A DNA stretch of 64,000 nt from Crossaster papposus (GCA_037893245.1 JBAIAA010000106.1:1116001-1180000); one strand, 5' to 3'. Positions 1 through 11,354 are shown, counted from the stretch's first letter. The notes: generated by a model from the letters alone, not told the origin. Numbers and translations are program-made.

Positions 1-37
1 GTACATATCCTGAAATTGACATCAGAAGAGATGTTTC

Positions 38-210
38 AACCATTTGCAGTTATCAACAAATGTTACGACCGAAAAATGAAGAAATACATCTTACTTATTT
101 GAAAGTGTAATGGTTCTAGGCATCCAGCAAAATGATTGCGCTAGATACCCTGTAATTGTTCCGAAAAATGTAATAAAAAAATCCTGATTGCCGTACGGTG
201 ATTGCAAAAC
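38..210 (+). repeat. Partial copy of TTAA-flanked miniature element, family A
   Basis: This stretch has the family-A internal landmarks in order: CATTTGCAG near the start, then CTTACTTATTTGAAAGT, GGCATCCAGCAAAATGATTG, and a run like CGCTAGATACCCTGTAATT. The terminal AGGTAGGATACACC is missing or degraded, so this is an old truncated copy. It does not code. Confidence 0.6.
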
Positions 211-212
211 GT

Positions 213-292
213 CGGTGTGCTTCCTAGTACCATCGGCCTGAACCCGCCTCGGATCGAGTTTTGTTAAAAATAGTCCCGCGCCTCAGCTGGTT
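213..292 (-). repeat. Fragment of miniature element, family B
   Basis: The stretch GTGTGCTTCC...CCTGAACCCGCCTCGGATCGAG...GTTAAAAATAGTCCCGC matches the reverse complement of the full family-B copies near 24.7 and 52.4 kb. It ends in CTGGTTAGG, close to the family terminus CTGGTTAA. It is a fragment of a non-autonomous element. Confidence 0.55.
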
Positions 293-1281
293 AGGAAAAT
301 GTTGGCTGAATGCTCAATTGTTTTTACTTCCAGAAACTATTTTTAACCTCAATTTTTTATTCTGGGCCTCTCGGGTGTTCTCCCTTTTTTCTACTGATTG
401 TAACCAAATTTGTTTTCCTTTAAAGCGCTTTTTTCAAAAAGGCGAAACGAACTGTGGTCGTGTGCAAGTCCACAATCTGTAACCTCTTCCCCCATTCTGT
501 TGGCGTCCATTGTTTGATCCACACATATTACATGTTTTAAATTAATAACACCTACACATGTACATGTAATGACAGACACACGAAGAGAGAACAACATATT
601 CCTTGTTGTCTTTGTTGAGATTTGTCCTAAGGCGTTAGTGTGTACACTGGGGAAGGGTTATACCGTACATGTACCGGTACCATAGTTATAGGAACAAAGG
701 GAAACACATGAAGGCTTTGTTTTGTTCTTAACTTCTGTTGAAGTCTCCAACTCCATAGCGTTTTTTCCTTTTTTGGGGTTGACACTGGTAGCTTCCTGAA
801 GACTGTCTTGTGGTGTCTGTACTAAATGTCTGTCGACTTCGCACAAGAAACCATTTGTGTTCACACACAATTGTTTTTGAAGGGGTATACATGTACATGT
901 ATTTTTAATTCATAACAACTTGAGATTCATTGCTATTAGTTTTTCATTTTTACAACCATCTTTAAACGAAACATGTACATGTAATCAGTTTTGTTTGCTT
1001 AAATCAATAAAGTATAATGTTGACAACATTAGGTGGGAAGTTGTGTATATTTTATGTAATAAATGGGGGGAAATAATTTAAAAAAATGTTTGGTCAAACA
1101 ACTCCGCCCCTCGAAGGGAAGCCTCATTAACATAAAACTGTGTGTGGGGTATGACGAGAATAGAGGCAGAGACTTGCCTTTATGTGTGCATTTATACTGA
1201 CTGCGCGCATTGCAATAATTGTGTCCGTTTTTACATGGTTTTTCATTCTGAACCAGGGTAAAAATATAACAGTTTTCGGTC
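293..1281. other. No gene recognised; AT-rich with ACATGTA palindromes
   Basis: Short open frames are present on both strands, but none has a recognisable domain or exon borders. The stretch holds several TACATGTA and ACCGGTAC palindromes (for example near 550, 660, 890 and 970). The segment just before 1282 could be the promoter and 5' untranslated region of the THAP exon. I see no specific promoter element. Confidence 0.4.
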
Positions 1282-1578
1282 ATGCCGACTACATGTAGGT
1301 GTATAGATGCTGGGTGTAGCAAAACTACTAAGGGTGGAGTAAGCCTTCATTTGTTTCCAGCTGATCCTAAATATCGGAGCATTTGGACAGCTAAAGTAAA
1401 GCTTACCAGAGCGAAGTGGCGCAGGCCTAGTGATTTTTCAGTCCTCTGCAGCGACCATTTTGAGCAGTCGTGCTTAGACCTACATGTAGAGCGCCTAGAG
1501 GGACCCCGCCTTCATCCTCGCTCGAGTCAGTGTCTGAATAAGAAATACTGTGATTCGAATAAGACAAATCTGTACTAA
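1282..1578 (+). CDS. THAP domain-containing protein, first exon or fragment
   Basis: The frame opens with MPTTCRCIDAGC and reads as a THAP zinc finger, a C2CH DNA-binding fold. Cys7 and Cys12 form the first metal pair. A conserved Leu-Phe-Pro lies at residues 24-26 and a conserved Trp at 35. The closing pair is Cys56-x2-His59, followed by Phe60, giving the typical LCSDHF ending. A methionine a few residues before the first Cys is normal for this family, which supports the start. THAP domains occur in transcription regulators and in P-element-type transposases; nothing here decides between them. After about residue 66 the frame loses family resemblance and stops at 1578, so the exon probably ends near 1480-1500 or the copy is a relic. 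No downstream exon was found. The domain is clear; the gene model is not. Confidence 0.75.
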   Translation: MPTTCRCIDAGCSKTTKGGVSLHLFPADPKYRSIWTAKVKLTRAKWRRPSDFSVLCSDHFEQSCLDLHVERLEGPRLHPRSSQCLNKKYCDSNKTNLY

Positions 1579-2560
1579 AAACCAAGGAAGAACTTTCACG
1601 ATCGTCCATGTTAAATTCGATTACCGAATATGTACCCTGTACAGCGTGCATGGGATGTGATCGTGTTTGCACAATGTGTGCGTACGTGGCCACGCGAACT
1701 TGTCTCGTAGTCGTACCTAGACGTCGCGTATCAAGAATTTGTCCGGGTTCTGCCTTGGTTTACATTACTCATTTTGAGTAGCTGCAAATTTTTTGTCAAT
1801 TTTTGGACGGCAAATTTCACACTAAACGTACACTAAGACCAGTTTTGCTTTTTATTCACATTTGATACACAAATCTATTAATTTAAAACAACAAATGCGT
1901 AATGAAAATGTTAGACTGCACGTTTCCTTTAATGAGGGTAGCCCAACCAGCAAAAGCTGATTATTAACATAAAAATACATCAAGACAATTAAATATAGAC
2001 AAAAATAAAAATAAAAATAAAAAATAGGTCAAACAGGTCATCTTAAAGACACTTAATAAAGAAATAAATCTGAAACGACCAAATTGCACTAAGACTAACA
2101 ACCTCCATCCCAGCCTGGATGTCACACTATCCAAATCATGACAAAAGACGTATGATATTAAAAGACGATAAAATTGGAGATACCGATATTAAAAAATATG
2201 AGAGCCCCCAACCTCCCCCAATTTACAATTGAAAGAAAATTGCCCATTACACATCTACTCTGGCAAAGCAGAAGGCAGAGTTACACCTAAAATATCAACA
2301 ATTTATTCAAATCTTGTTCTCCTTCAGCAGCTTCCAAAAAGAATAAATAGAACCTGATGAACGAGCAGCAAGAGGAACACCGTTCAAGTAAACAGCAGCT
2401 CTGTAGCTGGTTGAGAGCCTGTCATGTGGCTGGTTTTAATTAACGGCTGATAAAACACTGAGTTTTAAACACTTTTCTCCGGAGTCGCGTTAAATTTGAA
2501 CTCAGGTGTGTGTGAAGTCTGATCCCTTTTACTCTTTTATTGGTTGAACCCATACCTGGT
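1579..2560. other. No gene recognised
   Basis: An antisense acidic, Ser-rich frame (1427-1693, minus) overlaps the start of this stretch and is discussed as a finding. The rest is AT-rich, with an A-rich stretch near 2000-2025 and nothing recognisable. Confidence 0.35.
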
Positions 2561-2562
2561 AC

Positions 2563-2734
2563 AAGCTTAAAACTAAAGTGTTGAATCAACATTATAAGTG
2601 TGCAGTCAGTGACTATACTCTTTAAAAGTTGGAATTCCATACATACAGTAATGGTTGAAATCCCAACTTTTAAAGAGTACCGCTAGTTACTGACTGCAAA
2701 CTTATAATGTTGATTCAACACTTTAGTTTTAAGC
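2563..2734. repeat. Large near-perfect hairpin (foldback element)
   Basis: The left arm, about 2563-2631, contains AGCTTAAAACTAAAGTG, TTGAATCAACATTATAAGT, GCAGTCAGT and CTTTAAAAGTTGG. The right arm, about 2661-2734, is its reverse complement with a few mismatches. The loop is about 30 bases. It is a typical non-coding foldback element and does not code. Confidence 0.85.
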
Positions 2735-3049
2735 GTGTATGTACACTCAACTAGTTACCAAACCAATTAGCATGTGCCAGTACATGTATTTCATTGTCTT
2801 ACATTGTAAATTCACACTTTAGCGGCACTGCTGCGCAGTCTACGGCATGCGTGCGCCAATCTACATGTTAGGAGATTTACATGTACCGGTACGTGTACAA
2901 TGTATCATGACTGAGGCATGCGAGCGAAGACATACCGTACCATAAACATACAATAGCTATAGAGGGGTGTTTCGTAAAATTGTTGAAATAAATCGTTTAA
3001 AATGTATAATTTGTCCTTCACCTCGAGTCACTTTCTACATCCATTAGTT
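2735..3049. other. No gene recognised; palindrome-rich spacer
   Basis: This contains several ACATGTA and ACCGGTAC palindromes (near 2785, 2865 and 2882). It shows no open frame of interest. Confidence 0.35.
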
Positions 3050-3275
3050 TTAAAGGTAGGATACACCATTGGTAATTGCTTGAATTATCATGAATGGGTG
3101 GATTTTGGGGGTTGTTATACATATTTTATAGTAAATTTCTTGTAAATGGCCTGTTCAAAATTTTACAATCATGGATGCTGACAAAAACAAGAAAAACGGC
3201 ATTCGTTTTCAACTGGCGTCAGGCTGTGGTTCTTGTTGTTCTTGTTTTTTTCGCAATCGCTGTCCTACATTAAAT
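3050..3275 (+). repeat. Family A miniature element, 5' part
   Basis: It starts TTAA then AGGTAGGATACACCATT, and continues TTGCTTGAATTATCATGAAT and GGTGGATTTTGGGGGTTGT. Similarity to other copies stops after the TTCGCAATCGCTGTCCT block, so the 3' half is missing. TTAA at the start is the likely target site. Confidence 0.75.
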
Positions 3276-3367
3276 AACTATTCAACATTTTATTTGTTAT
3301 TTTTTAATTTTTTATTTATAACTAAACCATAATACTGCCATCTGTATGGGCTTATGCATGGATGTAG

Positions 3368-3585
3368 TCAAGTCCAGCACAAGTCCCTGCAAGTCCCTGT
3401 AAGTCCCTGCAAGTCCATCACAAGTCCTTCAGTTCCAATACAAATCACAAGCTATTCAAATGAGCTTTGACAAAAGCATTCCTTTGTCATTGTTCAGCCA
3501 GTTACATGTACTTATGACTGGCTGTATGACTGGACTTGTGAAAGAACTTGTGCAAGGACTTGCAGGGACTTGAATACAACTCTGG
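3368..3585. repeat. AAGTCCCTGC direct repeats facing an inverted arm
   Basis: Near 3380-3425 the unit AAGTCCCTGC/T is repeated in tandem. The reverse complement appears at about 3530-3575 (GGACTTGCAGGGACTTG). The pair forms a foldback with about 110 bases between arms. It is non-coding. Confidence 0.7.
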
Positions 3586-3799
3586 GCTTATGTACATGTA
3601 ATACATATTTAATTTAACTGAAAATAAATAAATAAAAAGTAATAAAAATACAAAAGTAATATATTATTTGTTTCCCTCTCGATTTTTTTTTTTTTTAGTT
3701 TAAAGGTAATACTATGTTTCAATTGCCAACATAAAAAAACGAAAAGTAAATTATTCCTGAGAAATCACCCACCTAAATTGTGAATTTTTGTAAATTGTA

Positions 3800-4118
3800 T
3801 TAAAGGTAGGATACACCATTTTCAGATATCAAAAATATTTACTACCAAATTATTAAGAAATTTCTTACTCATTTGAAAGTAAGTGTTGATTCTAGGCATC
3901 CAGCAAAATGATTGCGCTAGATATCCTGTAATTTTTCTGAAAAATTGAATTTTATAATGATGGCGATCGCGAAAAAACTAAGATAACATAAGAATAACTG
4001 CTCGACCCCAGTTAAAAAAACACACGCTGTTAAACGATATTTACTATAAAATACAACCCCCCAAATCTTCTCATTCATGATAATTCAAGCAATGACCAAT
4101 GGTGTATCCTACCTTTAA
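3800..4118 (+). repeat. Family A miniature element with both ends
   Basis: TTAA-AGGTAGGATACACCATT at the left (3800) mirrors AATGGTGTATCCTACCT-TTAA at the right (ending 4118). The interior carries the family landmarks GCATCCAGCAAAATGATTG, GCTAGATATCCTGTAATTTT, GATGGCGATCGCGAAAAAA and a CATTCATGATAATTCAAGC block. Part of the middle is deleted compared with the longest copies. It has no coding capacity, so it is a non-autonomous element. Confidence 0.85.
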
Positions 4119-5090
4119 CTTTAAACGATCGCCGGCCGGCAATCGTTATCAAAACCTGACTATTATCAAACTCTAACCCCAATTTCTTCAATTCGTTCGA
4201 ACCAAATAAGCCTGTAAAATGGGCTTTTTGGGCTACATGTATCCCATCCCATCAACTGTCTGTTTCATGTACTTTTTATCTGTCACGTTGTTGTTGTTGA
4301 ATTTAAATAAATCAAATCAAATCAAAACGAAGGAAGAAACTACATGTAGACTGCAAAAAACTTTTTTTTCCCAGCTTCTACGAATACAATATTTATATAA
4401 AATATGAATCCCCTAACCTATATCCATTTTCGAAAATTCACAGCAAAGGCAATTTGTTTTGACTACCTTTACATGTCAAAAATTGCACCTGGTTGGTGAT
4501 GACGAGTTTGACAAGTTTATTTTTTTATATATTTTGCTTGTCCTACAAGACCAGCTAATATATTGGCCAGGATTATAGAAAATCTCCCCCAGGGCATGAT
4601 CCTCATCAATCACATGATAAGGCTACTGTCATGACTGTTTTTATTCATTTTTCAGTAATTGACCCAAAAAAATAGGGGCTTCAGGAATCCCTATTATGAA
4701 TATCAACTGCAGGCTTTCAATCATTCCAAATGTTCCGACTTTTTCTTATAATAATTTGTTTACCTTGCTTCTACTTTTTTTACATTTTCTAACAAATTCT
4801 AACTTGTCCTTTTTCCCCCAAAACTAAAACTCTGAATATTTTATATAAGTTTTTACATTTTTAACTTGTTACATACATTGTACCGGTACATGTAATGAAA
4901 ATTAATAAATTTGCAAACGACAACAAATGACTTTCTCGCTTCTGTTTATTTATTAAATATTGTTCAAATATTCCTGACAAGCTTGTACATTTGAAAAGTA
5001 CAGCTAAGTTTTGAAAACGCATACCATGTTTAGGAAATTATTAATGTTATTAGATGAGTAAATATGACTTATTTGGGAGAAAAATGTTGT
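4119..5090. other. No gene recognised
   Basis: AT-rich sequence with a short AATC-type repeat (AAATAAATCAAATCAAATC near 4305) and scattered palindromes. No exon-like segment is seen. Confidence 0.35.
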
Positions 5091-5095
5091 TGGAG

Positions 5096-5766
5096 GGTGT
5101 CCACACAAAAAGTACATACCGGTATGTACATGTATTGTACATTTGTATTTTCAAATTCATATTATTGCAAAACTACTGAATGTTTTTGAAAAATACAAAT
5201 GCCTGTTGAAAGGTTAGAATGCCCTCTGTCTAATGGTATAAGGTTCATTATGTCATTGCCATGAATGACTGAACAAACAAGACAGTTATGAAAAGTACTG
5301 AAATCAGCACTGTGACAAGTTGGGATGATAAGGCGGGCAGTGAGAGACATGAGATGAAGATGCCAGCTATGCATCAACAGCCATGTGAAGGGTACATCAC
5401 CTTAAATTTGTCAGGTAAGTGTACCATAAATGAAAGGGATCAGAAAAAATTATTCATCGACCCAGTCATTGCTTTTTCAATGTGTTTAAACCGTAAAATA
5501 ATTTGTCCTTACAAACACCTGCCTGAGCTTTGTCACCCAAGTAAAAACAACTTGTCACAGTGCTGATTTCAGTACGTACACACATGTACTTTTCATAGCT
5601 GTCGTTTTTTTCCAGTCATTCATGGCAATGACATAATGAACCTTATACCATTGGACAGAGGGCATTCTACCCTTTCAACAGACATTTGTAATTTTCAGAA
5701 CCATTCAGTAGTTTTGCAATAATATTTATATTTATAATAGGTATACTTTTTTGTGTGGACACCCTG
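5096..5766. repeat. Foldback element, family D, copy 1
   Basis: The left arm begins TGTCCACACAAAAAGTA (about 5098) and includes GCCCTCTGTCTAATGGTATA, ATTATGTCATTGCCATGAAT and TGAAATCAGCACTGTGACAA. The right arm has the reverse complements (CAGTGCTGATTTCAGTA at about 5559, ATTCATGGCAATGACATAAT, then TTTTTGTGTGGACACC near 5748). The arms are over 200 bases with a middle of about 250. The open frames inside are by-products. A diverged second copy lies near 23.74-24.27 kb. Confidence 0.8.
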
Positions 5767-6846
5767 TATTGGGATGTGTATCCAATGCACTATTTGCGGC
5801 ACCATGCAGTCTGACGCTCACCACGCTGATAATACGAGATACAGCCCATAATTCCATGACGGCTGGAAACTTGCGTATACAGATACCCCAACATTTTTGC
5901 CTCGTCAAATGTTAACAAAGCGTTTTGTTTTTTGGAAACGGTAAGACAATGTCTGTCATTAGGTTGGTTTCCTTTTAACCAGATGTTTGAAACAGGATAG
6001 GTAAACAATCCAAAACATAACATTTTCAGGGATTTTAGGACTTGGTGCCACTTTAACATTGAACGTCAAAACTCTTGTTGGAGAAATTACATGTACCGAT
6101 ATTATTACCTTTACATGTACTTCATGCCCTTTCTTCACATGTAATAGCTGGCTGAGGGCTGACTGAAACATGGATTGGAGGAATCGCGAAGTATAGGCTT
6201 TAAATTTTGGTGCATTTTGTCCATTGCAAATGTTGCTTTTAAGTTTATCCCTTTAAAAGTGTTTTAAGACCATTCTACTGGCATGTACCGTATCTACATG
6301 TAATTGGTCTAACTATTTTGGTCATGGTACAGGAAGGCTTGCATTAATACATGGACATGCATGTACATGTATTTAAACAAAGCCCTGAACAAGAAATAAA
6401 TACATGTACTGGAGCCTATCCAACAAATCATGTGTCAATATGCAGTCAAGATTGATGGCTCTTGTTTGCTCTCAAAGCAAACTTCCTCTAATTTGATCAA
6501 ACATGTTTGGCCACAGGCGGAATTTGTTTACACAATCATTCCTCTTTCTCTCCTTTGTCCCTTCATATTTTTTTGTCCCAAAGTACATACTGGTAGCTTG
6601 GCACAAACTGTTGTCAGGTTTTTAATTCATTTTTGTTTGTGCAGGCCTCTGAAAAACATGCCAGGTTTGGGAAATGACGTATTTCAGTTTGTTTTATCAA
6701 GGATGTTGCAATGTCCCAGACACTGACTTATTCAGCACAAGAGAGCCATCATTGAAGAGGTAAATCATATCAAATTTGATTTTCAAATGAGATATAAAGC
6801 AAATTGGTTCCTTATTTCTTCATTTTTTTCTTCTTCAAATTTACTA
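5767..6846. other. No gene recognised
   Basis: Nothing recognisable. Several ACATGTA palindromes occur, and one block (ACCTTTTAACCAGATGTTTGAAACAGG type, near 5970-6050) recurs in diverged form near 48.5 kb, indicating another dispersed repeat. Confidence 0.35.
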
Positions 6847-6847
6847 C

Positions 6848-7112
6848 ACTGAACAAAAAGATAAACGCGCACAAAAAGATAAACGCGCTCGAAAATATAA
6901 ACGCCCACAAAAATATAAACGCCCCAAAAATGGTTATTTGTCTTGATTTGTAAACAACATTATTTTGTGTCCATCTCTGCCAGTGAGGAATTGCTCACTG
7001 GCAGAGATGGACACAAATGTTGTGTACAAATCAAGACAAATAACAATTTTGGGGGCGTTGATATTTTTGTGCGCGCTTATATATTTGTGGGCGTTTATAT
7101 TTTTGTTCAGTT
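6848..7112. repeat. Long hairpin with repeated AATATAAACGCCC units at both ends
   Basis: The left end is ACTGAACAAAAAGATAAACG, followed by four similar units (…AAACGCGCAC, …AAACGCGCTC, …AAACGCCCAC, …AAACGCCCC). The right end carries the reverse complements and finishes GCGTTTATATTTTTGTTCAG. The centre, about 6965-7018, is a near-perfect palindrome around CTCTGCCAGTGAG/CTCACTGGCAGAG. It is a self-complementary element of about 265 bp. Confidence 0.85.
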
Positions 7113-7639
7113 TAGATTATCTTGTCATACATGTAAGTACATTTGTAAGTCTTCATATTTTCCAACACCATTAATAAATTAATTGCTGCATTGTACTTGT
7201 AAAGTTAAAAACTACAAGACTGTTTTCTCCCACAATTTCTTCAGATGATGCAAACACCTCATTTCATCAAAAATGTAAGTAATATTCATCATAGGATCTT
7301 GCACCAGGGTGGTTGGTTTTTTTCCGTTATTGAACCATGTTATATTTGTATTATACTTGACACAGCCTCCGTCATCTCAAAGACTGTTTTTAAGCCTAGG
7401 AAAAGCATGTTTAACCACAGAAAAAAAGTTGCAAAACCAGCTTTAATTTGTCGGGATTATTTTGACATTGACCGGGCCCAGGCGCGTTTTTCATGATCCT
7501 CGTTATGAGACGGGTTTAGGCTGCTGACAGATATTTCCGGCCTTACTCGTGACGTGTATAAATTTGTAAATCTGTTTTGAGTTCCGGAAAAACTTTGAAT
7601 GCGTACCTACCGGTACATTGTATCCTCCGACACAAACTG
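7113..7639. other. No gene; contains a diverged family-B-like fragment
   Basis: From about 7449 to 7605 the blocks GGGATTATTTTGACATTGAC, CATGATCCTCG, GACAGATATTTCCGGCC and ACTCGTGACGTGT match the family-B variants at 16.62-16.85 kb and 56.22-56.41 kb. The rest shows nothing recognisable. Confidence 0.45.
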
Positions 7640-7902
7640 GTTGAAAGTAGGATACACTTTTGATAATTGCTTGAATTATCCTGATTGGGTGGTTTTTGGG
7701 GGTTGTATTTTATAGTAAATATCAATTAACTGACCTGTCCGAAATCTGAAACGGCATTCATTTTCAACCGGCCTTGGGCAGTAGTTCTTATGTTCTTGTA
7801 TTTTACGTGATCGCCTTCCGGCAAATAAGTAAGATATTTCCTAATAATTTGGTAGTAAACAAATTGTTGATAGCTGCAAATGGTGTATACGACTTTTAAA
7901 TC
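7640..7902 (+). repeat. Family A miniature element, diverged
   Basis: It begins GTAGGATACACTTTTGATAA and ends AATGGTGTATACGACTTTTAA. The interior carries TTGTATTTTATAGTAAATATC, the CTGACCTGTCCGAAATC block and GCGATCGCC-like remnants. The ends are recognisable but mutated. Confidence 0.65.
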
Positions 7903-8064
7903 AGTGACATTGTTTACTTTGCCCCTGCACATGTTGCCTTTTTTTTTCTCGCGGACCTAGCTACATGTACGTGTACCTACATGTACCTAGCGAGCAGGGT
8001 CCAATTTCATGGCACTGTTTAGAACACAATTTTCTGCTATTCAGAACCCCAGTCTATAGCCCTG

Positions 8065-8405
8065 TTCACAGTTAGACAAACTTGGGGTTGATGCAGGGTT
8101 GACAACATGTGGCGTTTCACACTTACATGTAACATTATCAACCTTGCACCGACCCTCCATCAACCCCAAGATCGATTTTAACCCGGGTTGAACTCAACCC
8201 TGCTCCAGACCAGAGTTGAGATTTTCAACCCGGGTGGAAACTCTTTCTTTTGATTCAAAATAGTAACTGATCAAAATATGCTCAGTTTGCACCAATTAAG
8301 CAAGTGTACTGTGAAACAACACACGGTAAATCAACCCGGGGTGGCAGTGGGTTCACCCAGGGTGGCAGTGGGTTCACCCAGGGTTGAGTTCAACCCGGGT
8401 TATGA
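8065..8405. repeat. Cluster of AACCCGGGTT palindromes with inverted and tandem copies
   Basis: AACCCGGGTTGAACTCAACC and near copies recur at about 8195, 8230, 8330 and 8390 in both orientations. A short tandem (GGGTGGCAGTGGGTTCACCC, about twice) lies at 8340-8385. The block TTGGGGTTGATGCAGGG at 8090 is mirrored by CCTCCATCAACCCCAAG at about 8154. This is a compound foldback repeat, not coding. Confidence 0.65.
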
Positions 8406-8725
8406 GGCTGCAGTGTAAAAATTGCTTAACATGTGCGACAGCAGTATCACAACCACACTGTGAAATTGCTTAAAGTTAGCAGATTTTCTGGTACATGTAC
8501 AGTGTTATTACAACTTTTCTGCTGACTGTTATTAAGCAGCGCCCTGAAATTAGGCTCAGAATTCGTTAAATGTAATCTGGGGTAGCTATCGATGCGCCGG
8601 ATCACTGATCGCGACCTGGATCTGCGCGAAACAAACAGGCTCTAAAACTTACCAGTAGTGATTTTTCCCTCCTTGATATTGAGCCCTTGGACTGCATCGA
8701 TCAGCCCCCAAATGTGTCAATGTAT

Positions 8726-8936
8726 AACCAGTTCGCACCGGATGACGTGTATATAAATGCAAAGTTTCCCCCAGATTCAAAACAGATGACGCATAAACAC
8801 GCCACGAGCAAGGCCGGAAATGCGTGGGTGTGCTTCCCGGCACAATTGGCCTTAACCCGCCTCGGATCGAGTTTCGTTAAAAACAATCCCGTCCCTCGGC
8901 TCGGTGATGTTAAAATAATCCCGGAGCGAACTGGTT
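8726..8936 (-). repeat. Family B miniature element
   Basis: The ends are AACCAGTTCGCACCGG on the left and CCGGAGCGAACTGGTT on the right, followed by AA. The interior contains GATGACGTGTATATAAATGC, ACGCATAAACACGCC, AATGCGTGGGTGTGCTTCCC and CCTCGGATCGAGTTTCGTTA, the reverse order of the copies at 24.7 and 52.4 kb. It is non-coding. Confidence 0.85.
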
Positions 8937-10334
8937 AACAAGGCTTTACTCCAATTAACACAGCTTTATTAAGATTTTTTTCAATAAAATTAACGAAAAT
9001 ATCCCGAACTAGGAAAGGATATTTGAAGGGAATTAAAACAAGGGAATGGAGACCAGAGTGGCAATAAAGTTGACCTAAACTGTTGAGGAAACCGAACTAC
9101 GTACATGTATCGGGCCAACAAAATAGGAGCTTCAACGTGTAAAGCGAGAAGTTTTCTTGAAATAATTTGTTTTGACGTTTTCTTTTTTAGTTTTTTATTG
9201 TCACTTTTCTTGAACAATTGAGACAGTCGTGCTACTTTTCATATGTATTTGTAGAATTAGGTTTGAATTTATCATCCATATTTATGGCCGTTTTATACAG
9301 GAAGTTCAGATCTTCGTAAAAAAAAAAGCATAGTCCTATAGAAAACAAAATCATATAGCCGGCGGCTGGCTCGTTGGAGCTCAGAAGTTCAATCGTGACC
9401 TTTGTGCGCAAGACATTCCAGATATCATCATGCTGTGTGTGGGTGCAGTTAATCATGCAGCAAACAAAGAAATGGGCTCGTTTTAATAAGTACATCCCGC
9501 GACAATCTTCAATCTCTCTGATTTGATTGCCACCATTTCCCAGTGGCATATCCCGATCCTTAACCAAGTTATACGATGGGCGCTGTGTTGATGGGATTGT
9601 CTTGGGGTCTTTTGTAACAAATGGACCGTGTTATTATAACATACAGCCAGCCGGCAATCACATATACCGGTATTTCGGAGAGGAAGGGGGGGGGGGGAGA
9701 TTTAAACTGGGTCGGGAGGACTGCTGAAGCAAAACTAATTATCGCTACCAATGTGATTACGGTTACACCAGCAGTCTAGGCGAACCTGTAATGATTATTG
9801 CAGGCCCGTCCAAACGGATTCCCTTCACTGGTCATAATGAAAAACTTCATTGCAGTAATTCTGTCAAGCCTGAGCCGTCTGCCTTTAGTAGTTCATGGAC
9901 ATACATGTGCATGTACACACATTCGCATTTTTGTATCACTGTGGAGACATGGCTTTGTTCTCGTGTACAAAATGGTTAGAAAGTCGAGCACGTTTTTCAA
10001 AATGCTCCCATTTTAACCATACTTTTTTTCCTGGGTTGAAATTTCGACCCAATATACCCTACATGTATATTATACCTTAACCCAAACACTAACCCTAACC
10101 CACATCCTAATCCTAGTTTTTGAGTAATTTAAGTAAAATCCAAAAATCTTTTTCGTGAAATTCCCAGTGGAGACCTATTCATCTATAGAAATTTACCCTC
10201 CGGAGACGTTTTGTCTCCATTGTACACATTGTGTTCATGTCTCCAGAGGGTACCGTATTTCGCACCATGTATGCAGAACCTTGCACCACAAGATTGTCTT
10301 CCATGGCTGTGCGCACCTTGATCTCTTATACAGC
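8937..10334. other. No gene recognised
   Basis: Open frames on both strands (for example 9232-9567, minus) look random. A G-run lies near 9687-9698, and a telomere-like but isolated CCCAAACACTAACCCTAACCC lies near 10080-10100. Nothing else is recognisable. Confidence 0.35.
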
Positions 10335-10645
10335 TAGCACAGAGTACAATTGCAAGTTAACCTTAAAATAGGAAAACCGATTTTCACACTTTTTCACAAA
10401 GTGTGAAATCGATCTTTACACCTTTTCACAAAGTGGGAAACCAGTTTTACACGTTTTAGTGGGAAACCGTTTTCACACAAGTTTCACATCTTTTCTCACA
10501 CAAGTGGCAAATCGATTTTCACAATTTGTAACAAAATGTTCACACACAAGAAAACCCATTGTCACACCTTTTCACAAAGTGGGAATTCGTTTTCGCAATT
10601 TTTCACAAAGTGGGAAACCGTTTTAACAATTTTTTAAAAGTTTCC
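10335..10645. repeat. Family C: TTTCACAAAGTGGGAAACCG imperfect direct repeats
   Basis: A phrase like TTTTCACACCTTTTCACAAA-GTGGGAAACC is repeated about seven times with variation. The left edge has GAGTACAATTGCAAGTTAACC, similar to the terminus of the family-C elements at 11.36-11.53 kb and 35.21-35.40 kb. The right terminus is not clear here. Confidence 0.65.
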
Positions 10646-10742
10646 CATTCCATCAGGCCAAGTAAAAAAAATTACATGTTAATCGTCCCCGCCCGCTCCG
10701 ATTTTGGACGCCGCACCGATTGTTTTGTTATTTCTTATTTCT

Positions 10743-10743
10743 G

Positions 10744-10773
<30 letters not shown>
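10743..10773 (+). repeat. Poly-A run
   Basis: An uninterrupted run of about 30 A residues. It could be a retroposed tail or simple homopolymer expansion. I see no element body before it. Confidence 0.7.
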
Positions 10774-10776
<3 letters not shown>

Positions 10777-11354
10777 CAACCGAACAAATATCAGATCCCT
10801 ATACCTCTCATACATTGTACCTATTTTCAAGTGTATCCTTCATTTTTATTGAGCAATTTCATCACCTTTGAAATAAAAATATAAATCGGATAGTCGTTTT
10901 ATCCCACGTTTATGCAGCTACATTCAAATAACTTCGGAGCAAAAGCAAGATAAGAAGTCTTGAAAAGAATAACTATATGTATAAAATTGGACACAGAAAC
11001 ACACATCGCAATCGCTGTATGCACACAAGGGACCACGCTCTATTTGCGTCACTTGCTATTCACTTGTTATTCAAGCTGTAAAATACTCTTTGTGATATTG
11101 GCAACTTGCTTGACAAGTGAACAGTATGATACAAGTATAAAATCATCTGTTGTTCTACATTGCACCTTAATACATGTAACTTAAACGGCACCATAAACCA
11201 TCTTAAAATATGTTATGGCAGCCATTTTAGACATGGCGGCCATCTTTCAAAAAATAACAAAAAATTTGAAAATAACAAATAAGGGCCTCCCTCACCAACT
11301 TTAGTCAGAACGATCAACATGTTATTTTTGTTACTTGACCTTAACTTATATTGT

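Noticed and set aside
5288..5566. 92-codon frame
   Set aside because: It lies inside the family-D foldback element and mirrors its arms.
9232..9567. 111-codon minus-strand frame
   Set aside because: No domain, no start context and no splice partner.
10080..10105. Telomere-like CCCTAA text
   Set aside because: There are only one or two imperfect units, isolated in ordinary sequence.
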